Source of the DNA: Bog-756 sp963831535
GTDB lineage: Bacteria > Actinomycetota > Acidimicrobiia > Acidimicrobiales > RAAP-2
NCBI GenBank assembly: GCA_963831535.1
Contig: CAWHQP010000002.1
Span: 186,001-250,000, forward strand
Length of the DNA stretch: 64,000 bases
Direction of reading: 5' to 3'
In this document: positions 53,126 through 62,748 of the stretch, one piece after another
Layout: each line of letters starts with the position of its first letter
How positions within the stretch are numbered: position 1 is the first letter of the stretch
Translations under genes and position numbers: made by a program
Notes under the pieces: model-generated
Database searches by the model: none
The model's input: the letters and a program-made list of their open reading frames with translations, nothing else
Told to the model about the DNA's origin: nothing

Positions 53126-56089
53126 ATGGCCATGAGCGACTCGCCAGCGCCGGCGCCCGACCGCCGTTCCCGGGGACACCGGGGTCCCCGCCTGTTCGAG
53201 CGAGGCGCGTTCCTCGACGAGTTCGAGGCCATCTTCAGTGGATCGCTCCCGGTGCCCAGCCGCTGTATCGCCATCGAGGGTTCGTGGGGTTCGGGTCGGA
53301 CCGCCCTCATCAACGCGGCCGCCGACCTGGCCTCCCGGTCCGAGTGCATCGTGCTGCGGGCCAAGGGTGGGACGCTCGAGGAGCACACCCCGTTCGCCGT
53401 GCTAGGCCGGCTGGTCGAATCGGCCGAGGTCCGCGCCGAACACCACGAGGACATCAGGGAGCGGGCCGTGGCCCTCGACGGGTTGTTGGCCGACCGGCGA
53501 GCGGTTGCGGCCGGCGAGCGACCGGCCCACCGATCCCCGGCGGAGAGCCGCCCGTCCGACGACCATCGGATCGCCTCGCTGTTCCACCGGATCTTGGTGA
53601 GCCTGCGCCAGGTGGCCCCGGTACTGGTGGTCATCGACGATGCCGACCAGGCCGATCCCGAGACCCTGGCGGCCCTCCAGTACCTGGTCCGCCGGCTCGA
53701 GCACCAACAGATCTGGCTGGTGGTCAGCGCCCGCCCCCTCCACGCCGGAGTCGGGCTACGACCCATCGACGGGCTGCTCACCGAACCGGACACCCGCCAG
53801 TTCATCCTCGAGCCGCTGCACCAGTCCAGCGTGGAAGCCGTGGTGGCCGGCCTCTTCGAGGTCCGACCCGACCCCGAGTTCGTCCAGGCGTGCACGGAGG
53901 CCACCGGGGGCTCCCCCTTCCTCTTGAAGGCGCTGCTACCCGCCCTGCTGCGTGGCGGGGTGGTACCCACTGCGCACATGGCCGCCTCGCTCCATCTGGT
54001 GCGGGCCCCGAAGATCACCCAGTTCGTGCTGACCCGTCTCGCCCAGCTTCCCCCTGCTGCCACCGACCTCCTCCAGGCCGCCGCCCTCCTCGGGGAGGCG
54101 GCCGATCCCGGTGTGGCCCGCCAGCTGGCCCGGATGGACGCCCTCACCGCCGACCAGTCGGCCGCCGGCGCCGAGCAGATGGAGCTCCTCCTCCCCGGTC
54201 GGCCCCTCCGGTTCACCTCACCGGTCATCCGGTGGGCGGTCTACCACGACATCCCGGCGGTCCGGCGGTCCGAGCTCCACCGAGCCGCCGCCGACCTCCT
54301 CGACGTCCACGGTGCCGACGACGACGACGTGGCCGAGCACCTGCTCGCCACGGAACCGGCGGGCGACCCCGAGCTGGGTCACCGCCTGCAGCAGATCGGA
54401 CGCCGGGCCCAGGTCGCCGGCCACGGCGACCTAGCCCTCCGCTGCCTCGAGCGAGCCCTGTTGGCGTCACCCCTCGCCAACCGTCCCCCCACGCTCTACC
54501 TCGACCTGGCCGCCGCCGAAGTCGCCACCCGGGGCTCACAGGCTCTGCACCATCTCCGCCGGGCCATCGAACTGGGAGACTTCGACGGTGGGACCGTGGT
54601 GAGGGTGGGCGTGGACCTCCTCGGCCGCCAGGGCCAGGACCAAGATCTTCGGGCCGAGGTGCTCACCACGCTGCTGGAGTTGCGGCCGCGACTCGGTGCG
54701 ATCGACCGCGACCTCAGGATCGAGCTCGAGCTGACCCTGGCCATGGCCTTCGACACGGTCGAACCGAGGATCGAGTGCGTGAACCGGCTGCGCGCCCTCC
54801 TGGCCGAGCCGGGCGACAACGGGACGGCCAGTGCCCGGCGCGCCCGCTCCATGGTCGCGCTCAGCGACGTGCTGTCCTCCCCGGACCTGTCTGCCGACGC
54901 AGCGGCCGTGGCGCTCGAGCAGATCGTCGATGTGGACCAGCTGGTCGGCACGGATCCGACGGAGGGTTGGATCCAGGCCACGGCCCTGTTCGGCTTGCTC
55001 GGCACCGATCGCTTCGCCAGGGTCGACGACATCCTCAGCACGGCGCGGACGCGGGTGACGCACCCCGACGGGTCGCTCGTCCACCGTAGGATCTCGGCCC
55101 TGTCCGTCCTCTCCCTCGTGGGGCAGGGGTCACTGGTGGCCGCGGATGACGAGTGCACACGGATCGAAGAGGACGAGGGCGCACGGGCCACGGGAACCGA
55201 GGCCTATCCGGTGACCGGTCACCTGGACGTGCTCGTCCAGCAGGGTCGGCTCGACGAAGCCGAGCGGCTGGCCGAGTCGACGCAGCCCGGGAGGATCGGC
55301 TTCACCGTCTTTCCGGCACTGTCGCTGATCGAGCGGGGTCGCCTGCTCATGGCCCAGGGGCGCCCGGTACAGGCGCTGGAGGCGTTCACGGCCGGGGGCG
55401 ACGCCGCCACCCGGGCCGGGATCCTCAATCCGGCCATGGTTCCGTGGCGCGCCGACGCCGTGATGGCGCTGGTGGACCAGGAGGCATGGGAGCGGGCCGG
55501 TCAGCTGGCGGACGAGAACCTCCGCCTGGCCCGGGCGTTCGGCGCACCCCGCATCACCGGGATGGCCCTGCGGGCATCGGCGGCGGCGACGTCCGATCCC
55601 GAGACGAGGTCCGCATTGCTGGGGGAGGCGGTGGCCGTCCTCGCCGACTCCGACGCCCGACTGGAACATGCCCGCGCCCTCGTGGACCTGGGATCCACCC
55701 TGATCGACCTCGACCGCAAAGAGGAGGCTCGCGGCGTGCTCCGCCTCGGTGCCAGCCTGGCCTCGCTGTGTGGAGCCCACCAGCTCTTGGAGCTGGCCGG
55801 CGAACAACTGCGGGCCGCCGGGGCACGGCCCCGTCGACTGGGTCTGGTCGGGCCGGACTCGCTGACCCCGGCCGAGCTCCGGGTCGTGCGCATGGCGGCA
55901 GACGGACTCACCAATCAGCGGATTGCCGACGATCTGTACGTGACGTTGAAGACGGTCGAGGGTCACCTGGCCAAGGCATATCGCAAGCTGGGAGTGGATG
56001 GCCGACCGGCCCTGGCCGAGGCCCTGGCCGTGGCCAACGACGGTGATGACGGCGACATCGGCGAGCTGTACAGCGCCTCGGCGGTGTGA
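53126..56089 (+). CDS. Large LuxR-family (LAL-type) transcriptional regulator
   Basis: The 987-residue product has an N-terminal ATPase region (residues 20-330) with Walker B VLVVIDDADQAD, a central helical repeat region, and a C-terminal LuxR helix-turn-helix (residues 915-970: LTPAELRVVRMAADGLTNQR, then KTVEGHLAKAYRKLG). The Walker A motif reads GSWGSGRT at residues 52-59: the invariant Lys is Arg, so ATP use may be weak or absent. LAL regulators activate catabolic or secondary-metabolite genes on sensing an inducer. The target is unknown; the sugar kinase lies upstream and the polysaccharide genes downstream. Confidence 0.92.
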   Translation: MAMSDSPAPAPDRRSRGHRGPRLFERGAFLDEFEAIFSGSLPVPSRCIAIEGSWGSGRTALINAAADLASRSECIVLRAKGGTLEEHTPFAVLGRLVESAEVRAEHHEDIRERAVALDGLLADRRAVAAGERPAHRSPAESRPSDDHRIASLFHRILVSLRQVAPVLVVIDDADQADPETLAALQYLVRRLEHQQIWLVVSARPLHAGVGLRPIDGLLTEPDTRQFILEPLHQSSVEAVVAGLFEVRPDPEFVQACTEATGGSPFLLKALLPALLRGGVVPTAHMAASLHLVRAPKITQFVLTRLAQLPPAATDLLQAAALLGEAADPGVARQLARMDALTADQSAAGAEQMELLLPGRPLRFTSPVIRWAVYHDIPAVRRSELHRAAADLLDVHGADDDDVAEHLLATEPAGDPELGHRLQQIGRRAQVAGHGDLALRCLERALLASPLANRPPTLYLDLAAAEVATRGSQALHHLRRAIELGDFDGGTVVRVGVDLLGRQGQDQDLRAEVLTTLLELRPRLGAIDRDLRIELELTLAMAFDTVEPRIECVNRLRALLAEPGDNGTASARRARSMVALSDVLSSPDLSADAAAVALEQIVDVDQLVGTDPTEGWIQATALFGLLGTDRFARVDDILSTARTRVTHPDGSLVHRRISALSVLSLVGQGSLVAADDECTRIEEDEGARATGTEAYPVTGHLDVLVQQGRLDEAERLAESTQPGRIGFTVFPALSLIERGRLLMAQGRPVQALEAFTAGGDAATRAGILNPAMVPWRADAVMALVDQEAWERAGQLADENLRLARAFGAPRITGMALRASAAATSDPETRSALLGEAVAVLADSDARLEHARALVDLGSTLIDLDRKEEARGVLRLGASLASLCGAHQLLELAGEQLRAAGARPRRLGLVGPDSLTPAELRVVRMAADGLTNQRIADDLYVTLKTVEGHLAKAYRKLGVDGRPALAEALAVANDGDDGDIGELYSASAV

Positions 56090-56157
56090 GGCCCGTCTGG
56101 TCCGTGGCGTGCCCGTCCCCCGTCCCCGCCGAGTCCCGACGTGCACCGGTTGCCGCC

Positions 56158-57084
56158 CTACCGGGCGCGCTGGTCCAGCTCCGCCGACCAGTAGTCGGCC
56201 GGCGGCAGGGAGCCGAAGGGGTTGGGTAGTCCGGCGTCGGTGACATAGACGTAGCCGGCACCCCGCTCCCTGCTTAAGGCCATGGCCCGGTCCATCTCCC
56301 CCGGGGAGGTGGCTCCGTAGACGATGTGCCAGATCCGACCGGCGTTAGGCGTCCAGTGCAGGGCCTCGAAGTCCTGGCCCTGGCTGTCAGGGACACCGGT
56401 GTAGTTGGCATAGCTGCCCTCGAAGGTCACCAGGACGTCGGCGGCGTCGTCGTAGCACCGAGGTACGGCGATCCCGGGATTGAGGGCGGTGAGTGCCCCG
56501 GGGTGGGCGGCCCGCAGCGCGTCCCGGATGGTCCGGTACTCGTCGGCGTACTCATTCGATCCGGCCGTCGGTCCGCAGGCGCTGGTTCCCTCGTCCAGGA
56601 AGATGCCGCCGAGGTCGGATCCGTAGAACTCGTACCAGGCATCGATGTCCGCGTCGATCTGGGCCAACCAGGCCTGCGGTCCCAACCCCCCCGAGCGGGT
56701 CGGCAGCCCGTCGGGCTGGACCAGGGACGCGCTGCCCAGGTAGCCCGTGTCCACGTACCCGAGCACTCGGCTCCCCGACTCCTGGGCCCGGTGGATCACT
56801 GCGGCCCAGTCCGCCACCGGCACCGAACCGGGTCCGTTGGCTACGTTGGCCACGACGATCCCGACCGCCCCCGGCGGTGAGGCGGTGAGCTGATCCCACG
56901 AGGAAGCTGCGGTCACCGGATCGACGTACGCCGGAACCGCCAGGTGCTGGACCAGATGGGATGGGCGAGAAGCAGGAGGCGGACGCTCGGCGATGGTGGG
57001 CGATGGTAGCAAGAGCCACACCGTTACCAGGGCGGAGACGACCACGACCACGGCGACCCCGTGACGACCCCCCGACGCCGGCAT
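56158..57084 (-). CDS. Spherulin-4/GH135-like glycoside hydrolase, secreted or anchored
   Basis: The 308-residue product has one N-terminal helix (VAVVVVVSALVTVWLLLP) and a spherulin-4 barrel: LAVPAYVDP, IVVANVANGPGSVPVADW, RVLGYVDTGYLG, the block AWYEFYGSDLGGIFLDEGTS with acidic residues at the expected active site, and ALNPGIAVPRC. GH135 includes fungal Sph3, which cuts alpha-1,4-galactosamine polymers. ATG 57084 overlaps a ten-codon leaderless ORF that lies upstream. It is divergent from a GH114 gene, which has the same kind of substrate. Confidence 0.87.
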   Translation of the reverse strand: MPASGGRHGVAVVVVVSALVTVWLLLPSPTIAERPPPASRPSHLVQHLAVPAYVDPVTAASSWDQLTASPPGAVGIVVANVANGPGSVPVADWAAVIHRAQESGSRVLGYVDTGYLGSASLVQPDGLPTRSGGLGPQAWLAQIDADIDAWYEFYGSDLGGIFLDEGTSACGPTAGSNEYADEYRTIRDALRAAHPGALTALNPGIAVPRCYDDAADVLVTFEGSYANYTGVPDSQGQDFEALHWTPNAGRIWHIVYGATSPGEMDRAMALSRERGAGYVYVTDAGLPNPFGSLPPADYWSAELDQRAR

Positions 57085-57116
57085 CAGCGGAAACCTCGCC
57101 GTCGCACCCCGCCCAT
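57084..57116 (-). CDS. Possible ten-codon leaderless leader ORF before the GH135 gene
   Basis: TAGGCT (57128-57123 on the minus strand) lies six bases before ATG 57116. The product is MGGVRRRGFR and its TGA shares one base with the GH135 ATG (TGATG). It is not in frame with the hydrolase. Confidence 0.4.
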   Translation of the reverse strand: MGGVRRRGFR

Positions 57117-57294
57117 GGACCCAGCCTACGACGGGGGCCGACACGACCTCTACCCTGGAACTTCCCGACGGACACCCCTGGATTCGCCCGCGACCACCCT
57201 GGCACGGGCCCTGTTTCCGGCGTCCTTCCGGCGTGGCACCCACGTCGCCACGGCGCGACACTGGTGCGGGCAGATCGAGGGACGAAGGGGCGCG

Positions 57295-58506
57295 GTGGGA
57301 CGACAGACCAAGCTGGGGGCGGTGATCGTGATCATGGTGGTCATGGTGGCCGTCCTGGTCGCCTCCACGACCACCGCCGATACCGCCGAGGGTCATCAGC
57401 GACCCAGGTCCCACGTACCGTGGCCCGGAGTCACCCTCTCGTCCCTCGGCGCACCGGCGGCCATGGGCGCCTCACCAGCCACCTGCGACCGCCCGGCCGG
57501 CTGCCGGGACAGAGCAATCGCGGCGGGATCCTCCCGACGTCGGAGCGGAGGGAACGGCTCGGACGGTGGCGGTGACTCGGCGGGCCTATCGACCACGTCG
57601 ACCCCCGGTGGCTCCACCGGGACCTCCACCGGTGACGCCACCGGGTCCGGCTCGACCATCCTGTCCACGACCACGACAACCACCACCCGGCCCGGCACCA
57701 CCGCCACAGGGGCCACCGGCGGGTCCGGCGGCCCGGGCACCGGCCAGACCTGGTGGGTGCCACCGGCGGCCCTCTCCTGGCAGTGGGAGCTCGACCACCC
57801 GCTCGATCTGTCCAGTGCCAGTGACATGGGAACCGGAGTGTCCACCTATCTCGGGACCCCGGCCCCCGATCCCACCGTCTACGACATCGACGGCTTCGAC
57901 AACAGTGCGGCCACGGTCAGCGCACTCCATGCCCGCGGCGACCACGTGATCTGTTACATCGAGGTCGGGGCGGCCGAGAACTACCGGTCTGACTACAGCC
58001 AGTTCCCCCCCTCCGATCTGGGCGACGCGGTGTCGGGCTATCCCTCGGAGCGGTACCTCGACATCGAGGACGGAACCGTGGTGAGGATCATCGAGGCCCG
58101 CATCGCCATGTGTGCAGCGAAGGGGTTCGACGCCATCGAGCCTGACATCGACGACAGCTACACCGACAGCACCGGCTTTACCATCTCGGAGGCCCAGAAC
58201 CTGCAGTACGACGCCACGCTGGCCGCCTATGCCCACAGCCTGGGGTTGGCGTGGGGGCTGAAGAACGGGGACGATCCCAGCTTCGCCGCGGCCATGGAGC
58301 CCACGGCCGACTTCGTGCTCGACGAGCAGTGCCACCAGTACGACACCTGCAGCTCGTTCGACCCGTTCGCGTCGGCCGGCAAGGCCGTGCTCGAGGTCGA
58401 GTACTCGGAGTCACCGAGCCTGTTCTGTCCTGCGGCCAATGCCGCCGATGAGGACGCCCTCAAGATGGACGTCGCACTGAGTGGTGGTCGACTCCCCTGC
58501 CGCTAG
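57295..58506 (+). CDS. GH114 endo-alpha-1,4-polygalactosaminidase-like protein
   Basis: The 403-residue product has an N-terminal helix (LGAVIVIMVVMVAVLVAS), a Gly/Ser/Thr-rich linker to about residue 150 and a GH114 barrel: VYDIDGFDNSAATVSALHAR, HVICYIEVGAAENYRSDY, SERYLDIEDGTVV, then CAAKGFDAIEPDIDDSY with the catalytic-type acidic residues and GLKNGDDPSF. GH114 includes fungal Ega3 and bacterial enzymes that cut alpha-1,4-galactosamine chains. GTG 57295 has GAAGGGG four bases upstream. It is divergent from GH135 and convergent with glmS. Confidence 0.88.
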   Translation: MGRQTKLGAVIVIMVVMVAVLVASTTTADTAEGHQRPRSHVPWPGVTLSSLGAPAAMGASPATCDRPAGCRDRAIAAGSSRRRSGGNGSDGGGDSAGLSTTSTPGGSTGTSTGDATGSGSTILSTTTTTTTRPGTTATGATGGSGGPGTGQTWWVPPAALSWQWELDHPLDLSSASDMGTGVSTYLGTPAPDPTVYDIDGFDNSAATVSALHARGDHVICYIEVGAAENYRSDYSQFPPSDLGDAVSGYPSERYLDIEDGTVVRIIEARIAMCAAKGFDAIEPDIDDSYTDSTGFTISEAQNLQYDATLAAYAHSLGLAWGLKNGDDPSFAAAMEPTADFVLDEQCHQYDTCSSFDPFASAGKAVLEVEYSESPSLFCPAANAADEDALKMDVALSGGRLPCR

Positions 58507-58524
58507 TCGGTGCGACCGGGATCC

Positions 58525-60369
58525 CTACTCCACTGTCACGGTCTTGGCCAGATTCCGGGGTCGGTCCACATCGAGCCCGTGGGCCTGGGCCAGCCAGTAG
58601 GCCAGGAACTGGAGGGGCAGGGCGTCGACGACCGGTGACAGCATGGGCTCCACCGACGGCACCCACAGCACGTGGTCGGCCAGATCTGCCGTCCGGTGGT
58701 CACCGTCGTTGCCCACCAGGACGACGGTGGCGCCGCGGCTCTTGACCTCTTGGATGTTCGAGCACACCTTCTCCCACAGGCAGTTGCGGCTGGCCACACC
58801 GACCACCACGGTGCCCGGCTCGATCAGGGCGATCGGACCGTGCTTCAACTCGCCGGCCGGATAGCCCTCGGCCCGCAGGTAGGCGATCTCCTTCAGTTTG
58901 AGCGCCCCCTCCATGGCCACCGGATGGCCGACGTGGCGCCCGAGGTAGAAGAAGTCCCGGGCGCCGGTCAGTTCCTGAGCCACCTCGGCCACGTCCTTGC
59001 TGCGTTCGAGCACTTTGTCGAGGATGTCCGGCAGACCCAGCATCTGGCCCATGATGGCGTCACGGTCGGCCATGGTCATGGTCTGACGCGCCTGGGCCAG
59101 CACCAGGGCCAGGAGCTCCAGGGCCACGATCTGACTGAGGTGGGTCTTGGTGGCGGCCACCCCGATCTCCGGGCCGGCACGAGTGTAGAGCACCCCGTCG
59201 GCCTCCCGGGTCATCGACGAGTCCACCACGTTCGAGATGACCAGCACCTTGGAGCCGGCCTCCCTCGCCGCACGCATCCCCTGGAGGGTATCGACGGTCT
59301 CGCCCGACTGGCTGACCCCGATGGTCAGGGTACGGTGGTCGAGCACGGGGCTCCGGTATCGGAACTCGCTGGCGATGTCGACTTCGGTGGGCACCCGGGC
59401 CCACCGCTCGATGGCGTACTTGGCCACCATGGCGGCGTGATAGCTGCTCCCACAGGCCACGATGCACACCCGCTCGATGTCACGGAGCGCCTGGCTGCTG
59501 AGGCCGGACGCCGAATCGAGTACCAGCAGGCCGTCGGACCGTCGGTGTCCGGACAGGGTGTCGGCCACGGCATCGGGCTGCTCGTGGATCTCCTTGGTCA
59601 TGAAGTCGTCGTAGCCACCCTGACGGGCCGCCTCCACGTCCCACTCGACGGTCAAGGACTTCGGCTGGGCGCGAACACCGTCCAGGCCGGTCACCGTGAT
59701 CCCTCCGGGTCGGAGCTCCACCAGCTGGTCGTCCTCCAGGGTGAACAGATCGCGGGTCAGGCCGATCAGGGCGGGAATGTCCGAGGCCAGATAGGCCGAC
59801 CCGTGACCGACGCCGACGATCAGGGGTGAGACCCGACGGGCCGCCACCACCAGGTCGGGCTCATCCGCGTGGACAGCGGCCACGGCGAACGTCCCGCGAA
59901 CCAGGCTGAGGGCCCAGCGGAGGCTGGTCGACAGCGGGGAGCCGGTAGCCATCTGCTTCTCGACCAGGTGGGCCAGTACCTCGGAGTCTGTCTCCGAGGT
60001 CAGCACATGCCCCTCCGCCTCCAGTTCGCTGACCATCTCGCCGTAGTTCTCGATGATCCCGTTGTGCACGATGGCCAGGCGACCGGTGCAGTCGAGATGG
60101 GGGTGGGCGTTGTCCGTGGTCGGCCGCCCGTGGGTGGCCCACCGGGTGTGGCCGATCCCACTGGCGCACCGCCCGGGCACGTCGTCCCCGAACGGTCGGA
60201 GGTCACCCACCGAGTGGGTGCCGTCTGCCGCCCGGTTCCGCCACAGGGTGTCGCCGTGGATGAGGGCCACGCCCGCCGAGTCATAGCCGCGGTACTCCAG
60301 CCGGCCCAGACCCTCGAGTAGTAGGGGCAGGGCGTCGTCGACGCCGGTAACACCGATGATCCCGCACAT
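58525..60369 (-). CDS. glmS: Glutamine-fructose-6-phosphate aminotransferase GlmS
   Basis: It makes glucosamine-6-phosphate, the first step to UDP-GlcNAc. The 614-residue product starts MCGIIGVTG with the nucleophile Cys in position, has the glutaminase block HTRWATHGRP, two SIS domains (CGSSYHAAMVAKYAIE and the second with GRHVGHPVAMEGALKLKEIA) and the C-terminal signature DVDRPRNLAKTVTVE. ATG 60369 has AGGAAG upstream. It is last in an operon of polysaccharide genes, four bases after the epimerase stop, and could supply amino-sugar precursor for that polymer as well as for the cell wall. Confidence 0.96.
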   Translation of the reverse strand: MCGIIGVTGVDDALPLLLEGLGRLEYRGYDSAGVALIHGDTLWRNRAADGTHSVGDLRPFGDDVPGRCASGIGHTRWATHGRPTTDNAHPHLDCTGRLAIVHNGIIENYGEMVSELEAEGHVLTSETDSEVLAHLVEKQMATGSPLSTSLRWALSLVRGTFAVAAVHADEPDLVVAARRVSPLIVGVGHGSAYLASDIPALIGLTRDLFTLEDDQLVELRPGGITVTGLDGVRAQPKSLTVEWDVEAARQGGYDDFMTKEIHEQPDAVADTLSGHRRSDGLLVLDSASGLSSQALRDIERVCIVACGSSYHAAMVAKYAIERWARVPTEVDIASEFRYRSPVLDHRTLTIGVSQSGETVDTLQGMRAAREAGSKVLVISNVVDSSMTREADGVLYTRAGPEIGVAATKTHLSQIVALELLALVLAQARQTMTMADRDAIMGQMLGLPDILDKVLERSKDVAEVAQELTGARDFFYLGRHVGHPVAMEGALKLKEIAYLRAEGYPAGELKHGPIALIEPGTVVVGVASRNCLWEKVCSNIQEVKSRGATVVLVGNDGDHRTADLADHVLWVPSVEPMLSPVVDALPLQFLAYWLAQAHGLDVDRPRNLAKTVTVE

Positions 60370-60373
60370 GGTT

Positions 60374-61297
60374 TCAGCTTCCTGACTGCCAGAGGTCACG
60401 CACGGCCTCGGCGATTGAGGTGGATGGAACCCAATGGAGGTGGCGGCGGATGAGGGTCAGGTCGGCCCGCTGCCACACGGCCGGAGCGGCATGGCCGGCG
60501 CTCCCCGACGACTCGAATATGTCTCCCTCGAACCCGGCCGCGGCGGCCAGGAGTTCGACCATCGAGCGGCTCGACATGGCCACACCCCGACCCACGTTGA
60601 GCAGGGGCGGCACATCGTCGCCGAGGGCGGCCCGCAGGACGGCGTCGGCGACGTCGGTGGCGGCCAGAAAGTCCCGACACGAGCTCAGTTGGCCCAACGT
60701 CACGAAGCTGGACCGGATATCGAGGGCGTGGTGGATCTCTGCGGCGGCCCGGCCGGCCAGCGAGTGGACCGGGACGCCCGGGCCGACCGGATCGAACACG
60801 CGGAGCACGGTGGCGGCCACCGCCCCTTGGGCTACCCGATCCATGACCAGGTCCGTCGCCAGCAACTTGGTCCGGCCGTAGTCCCCGTGGGGACGGGCCG
60901 TGGCCGATTCGGCAAAGGCCACACCCCGGGGCTGGCACCCGTACTCCGCCGCCGAGCCCAGGTGGACCAGGCGGACAGGATCGGTCCGGCTCAGCGCTTC
61001 GAGCAGCTTCCGGACCACCGACACGTTGACCGCCTCGAGTTCGTCCGCCGATCCCACGGTGCACCCGATGCAGTTGATGACCACATCGGGTTTTCCGTAG
61101 TCGAGCAACCGGGTCACGTCTGTCACCGAGGCACGCACCAGGTCGGCCTGTTGCCAGTGGCACCCGGGCGACTCTGGCCGAGCCGGCGAGTGCCCACTCA
61201 CCGCCACCACGTAGGCGCCCCGGTCCGTACGCAGGATGGCCCGGCGGACCTGGTCGCCCAGGAATCCGCTGGCCCCGAGGAGGAGATAGCGGGTCAT
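60374..61297 (-). CDS. NAD-dependent epimerase/dehydratase (SDR)
   Basis: The 307-residue product has the Rossmann motif LLLGASGFLGDQVRR and the catalytic YGRTK (Tyr-x3-Lys). It has VHLGSAAEYG for the Ser/Thr position. The fold fits nucleotide-sugar epimerases or reductases. In a Pel-like locus an epimerase would convert UDP-GlcNAc to UDP-GalNAc, but this protein's exact reaction cannot be read. It overlaps the upstream membrane-protein gene by TGATG and precedes glmS by four bases. Confidence 0.88.
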   Translation of the reverse strand: MTRYLLLGASGFLGDQVRRAILRTDRGAYVVAVSGHSPARPESPGCHWQQADLVRASVTDVTRLLDYGKPDVVINCIGCTVGSADELEAVNVSVVRKLLEALSRTDPVRLVHLGSAAEYGCQPRGVAFAESATARPHGDYGRTKLLATDLVMDRVAQGAVAATVLRVFDPVGPGVPVHSLAGRAAAEIHHALDIRSSFVTLGQLSSCRDFLAATDVADAVLRAALGDDVPPLLNVGRGVAMSSRSMVELLAAAAGFEGDIFESSGSAGHAAPAVWQRADLTLIRRHLHWVPSTSIAEAVRDLWQSGS

Positions 61298-62748
61298 CAG
61301 TAGCTCAGTGGTGAGGCCAGGACGGACCGGGCCAGGACGAGGAACAGGGCAATGGCCGTGCCGGAGGCCACGAGGAGCGAATACAGACCATCCGTGGCCG
61401 CGATGTGGCCCCGGATCTGCTGGTCGATGACGAGCGCCGTAGCTAATACGGCGAAGGTGACCGCCCAGCAGCGCAGGACGAGGTTGATCCGTCCCGAGCA
61501 CGCCAGCAGGAGCGCCATGAAGAAGGCGACACCCAGGGTGCCGACCGCGGCCAGCAACAGTGGCACCTCGGCGAGGTGGTGCTGCCGGCCGACGATGAGG
61601 CACCCAAGAGAGAGCACGGTCAACGCACCCACATAGAGTCCGATGGAGCGCCGGAAGGCCCGGCCGACTCGACGGCCGAAGTCGTCGAGGCCGAAGCTCA
61701 TGCTGAGCGAGGCGGTGGCCCGGTTACGGAACGAACGTAGCTGCCACTCCATCAGACCGAGGGTCAACAGCAGTGGCCAGACGGCGATGGACAGGGCGCG
61801 GGCGGTCCCGTCCACCCCGCTGGCGAAGCCGATGAGGACGCCCAGCAGGAGCCCACAGCTCGTGCCGTAGACGAAGAACTTACCGGCCTGCACCCAGTTG
61901 GCCCGCGTGAGGCCGGGCCGGCGCCAGCGGTCGGTGGGCATGAACCGGTTGGCCACCAGCGAGGTCAGGACGACGGTGGCCACCACGCACCATGCCGCCG
62001 CCGGACGACCGACGGCAACCGGCAGGTGGCCGAGCGAGAGGAGTGAGCCGACCGCCGCCGGGACCATGCACACGGCCAGGAGCAGCTCGGCCTGCTGGAA
62101 CACCATGATGCTGCTGGCGGCAACGTACAGCCCGACGCCCACCACGGTGACCGCGCTCAACCCACTCCCCCCGAGGATCCAACAGGCCGCGGCGGCGACG
62201 CCCAGGCACGCCAGAACGGTGACCACCAGCGAACCGAAGGCCACCAGGGCGTCGCTCCGGGAGTCCTTCCGACCCAGCAGCGTCCAGGCGCACGTGGCGG
62301 CGGCCTGGCTGGTGCCCCACGCCACGGTCAAGCCGACCGGAAGCACCCACCAGCTGAGCCTCAGAGCGAAGCCGCTGACCACCACCGGGAGGAAGAGGGC
62401 GGGAAGCGCGTAGAGCGCGCCCCGCAGCAGGTCCACCGGTCCACCGCTGGGTGGGAGTTCGGGGACCGGCGGTGCCACCTCGTGGAACGGCAGGACGCGG
62501 TAGATGGCCTCGGCGGTGGTGAACACGTCGGTGTAGCCGAAGGTGTCCACCGCCACCTGGCTGCTCACACCGTGGGACTCGAGACGTGCGGCAATCTCCA
62601 CGGGGTCGACGGCAGCCCCGCACGCCTCGGACAAGAGGGGGTCATCGGATACCCACGAGGTGATCCGATTGAGCCGTTCCACTCCGGAGAGCCTCTGGGC
62701 CCGGTGAACCGACGCGGGCTCGGACCACTGCCGTGGCGATCTGCTCAT
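61297..62748 (-). CDS. Twelve-helix membrane protein, PelG-like candidate
   Basis: The 483-residue product has a cytoplasmic N-terminal region of about 105 residues (ending in DVFTTAEAIYRVLPFHE) and about twelve helices from residue 107. PelG, the Pel exporter/polymer-channel component, also has twelve helices and always pairs with PelF. No conserved motif proves this here; the call rests on helix number and on the overlap with a PelF-like glycosyltransferase gene (TGATG). The extra N-terminal region differs from proteobacterial PelG. Confidence 0.6.
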   Translation of the reverse strand: MSRSPRQWSEPASVHRAQRLSGVERLNRITSWVSDDPLLSEACGAAVDPVEIAARLESHGVSSQVAVDTFGYTDVFTTAEAIYRVLPFHEVAPPVPELPPSGGPVDLLRGALYALPALFLPVVVSGFALRLSWWVLPVGLTVAWGTSQAAATCAWTLLGRKDSRSDALVAFGSLVVTVLACLGVAAAACWILGGSGLSAVTVVGVGLYVAASSIMVFQQAELLLAVCMVPAAVGSLLSLGHLPVAVGRPAAAWCVVATVVLTSLVANRFMPTDRWRRPGLTRANWVQAGKFFVYGTSCGLLLGVLIGFASGVDGTARALSIAVWPLLLTLGLMEWQLRSFRNRATASLSMSFGLDDFGRRVGRAFRRSIGLYVGALTVLSLGCLIVGRQHHLAEVPLLLAAVGTLGVAFFMALLLACSGRINLVLRCWAVTFAVLATALVIDQQIRGHIAATDGLYSLLVASGTAIALFLVLARSVLASPLSY

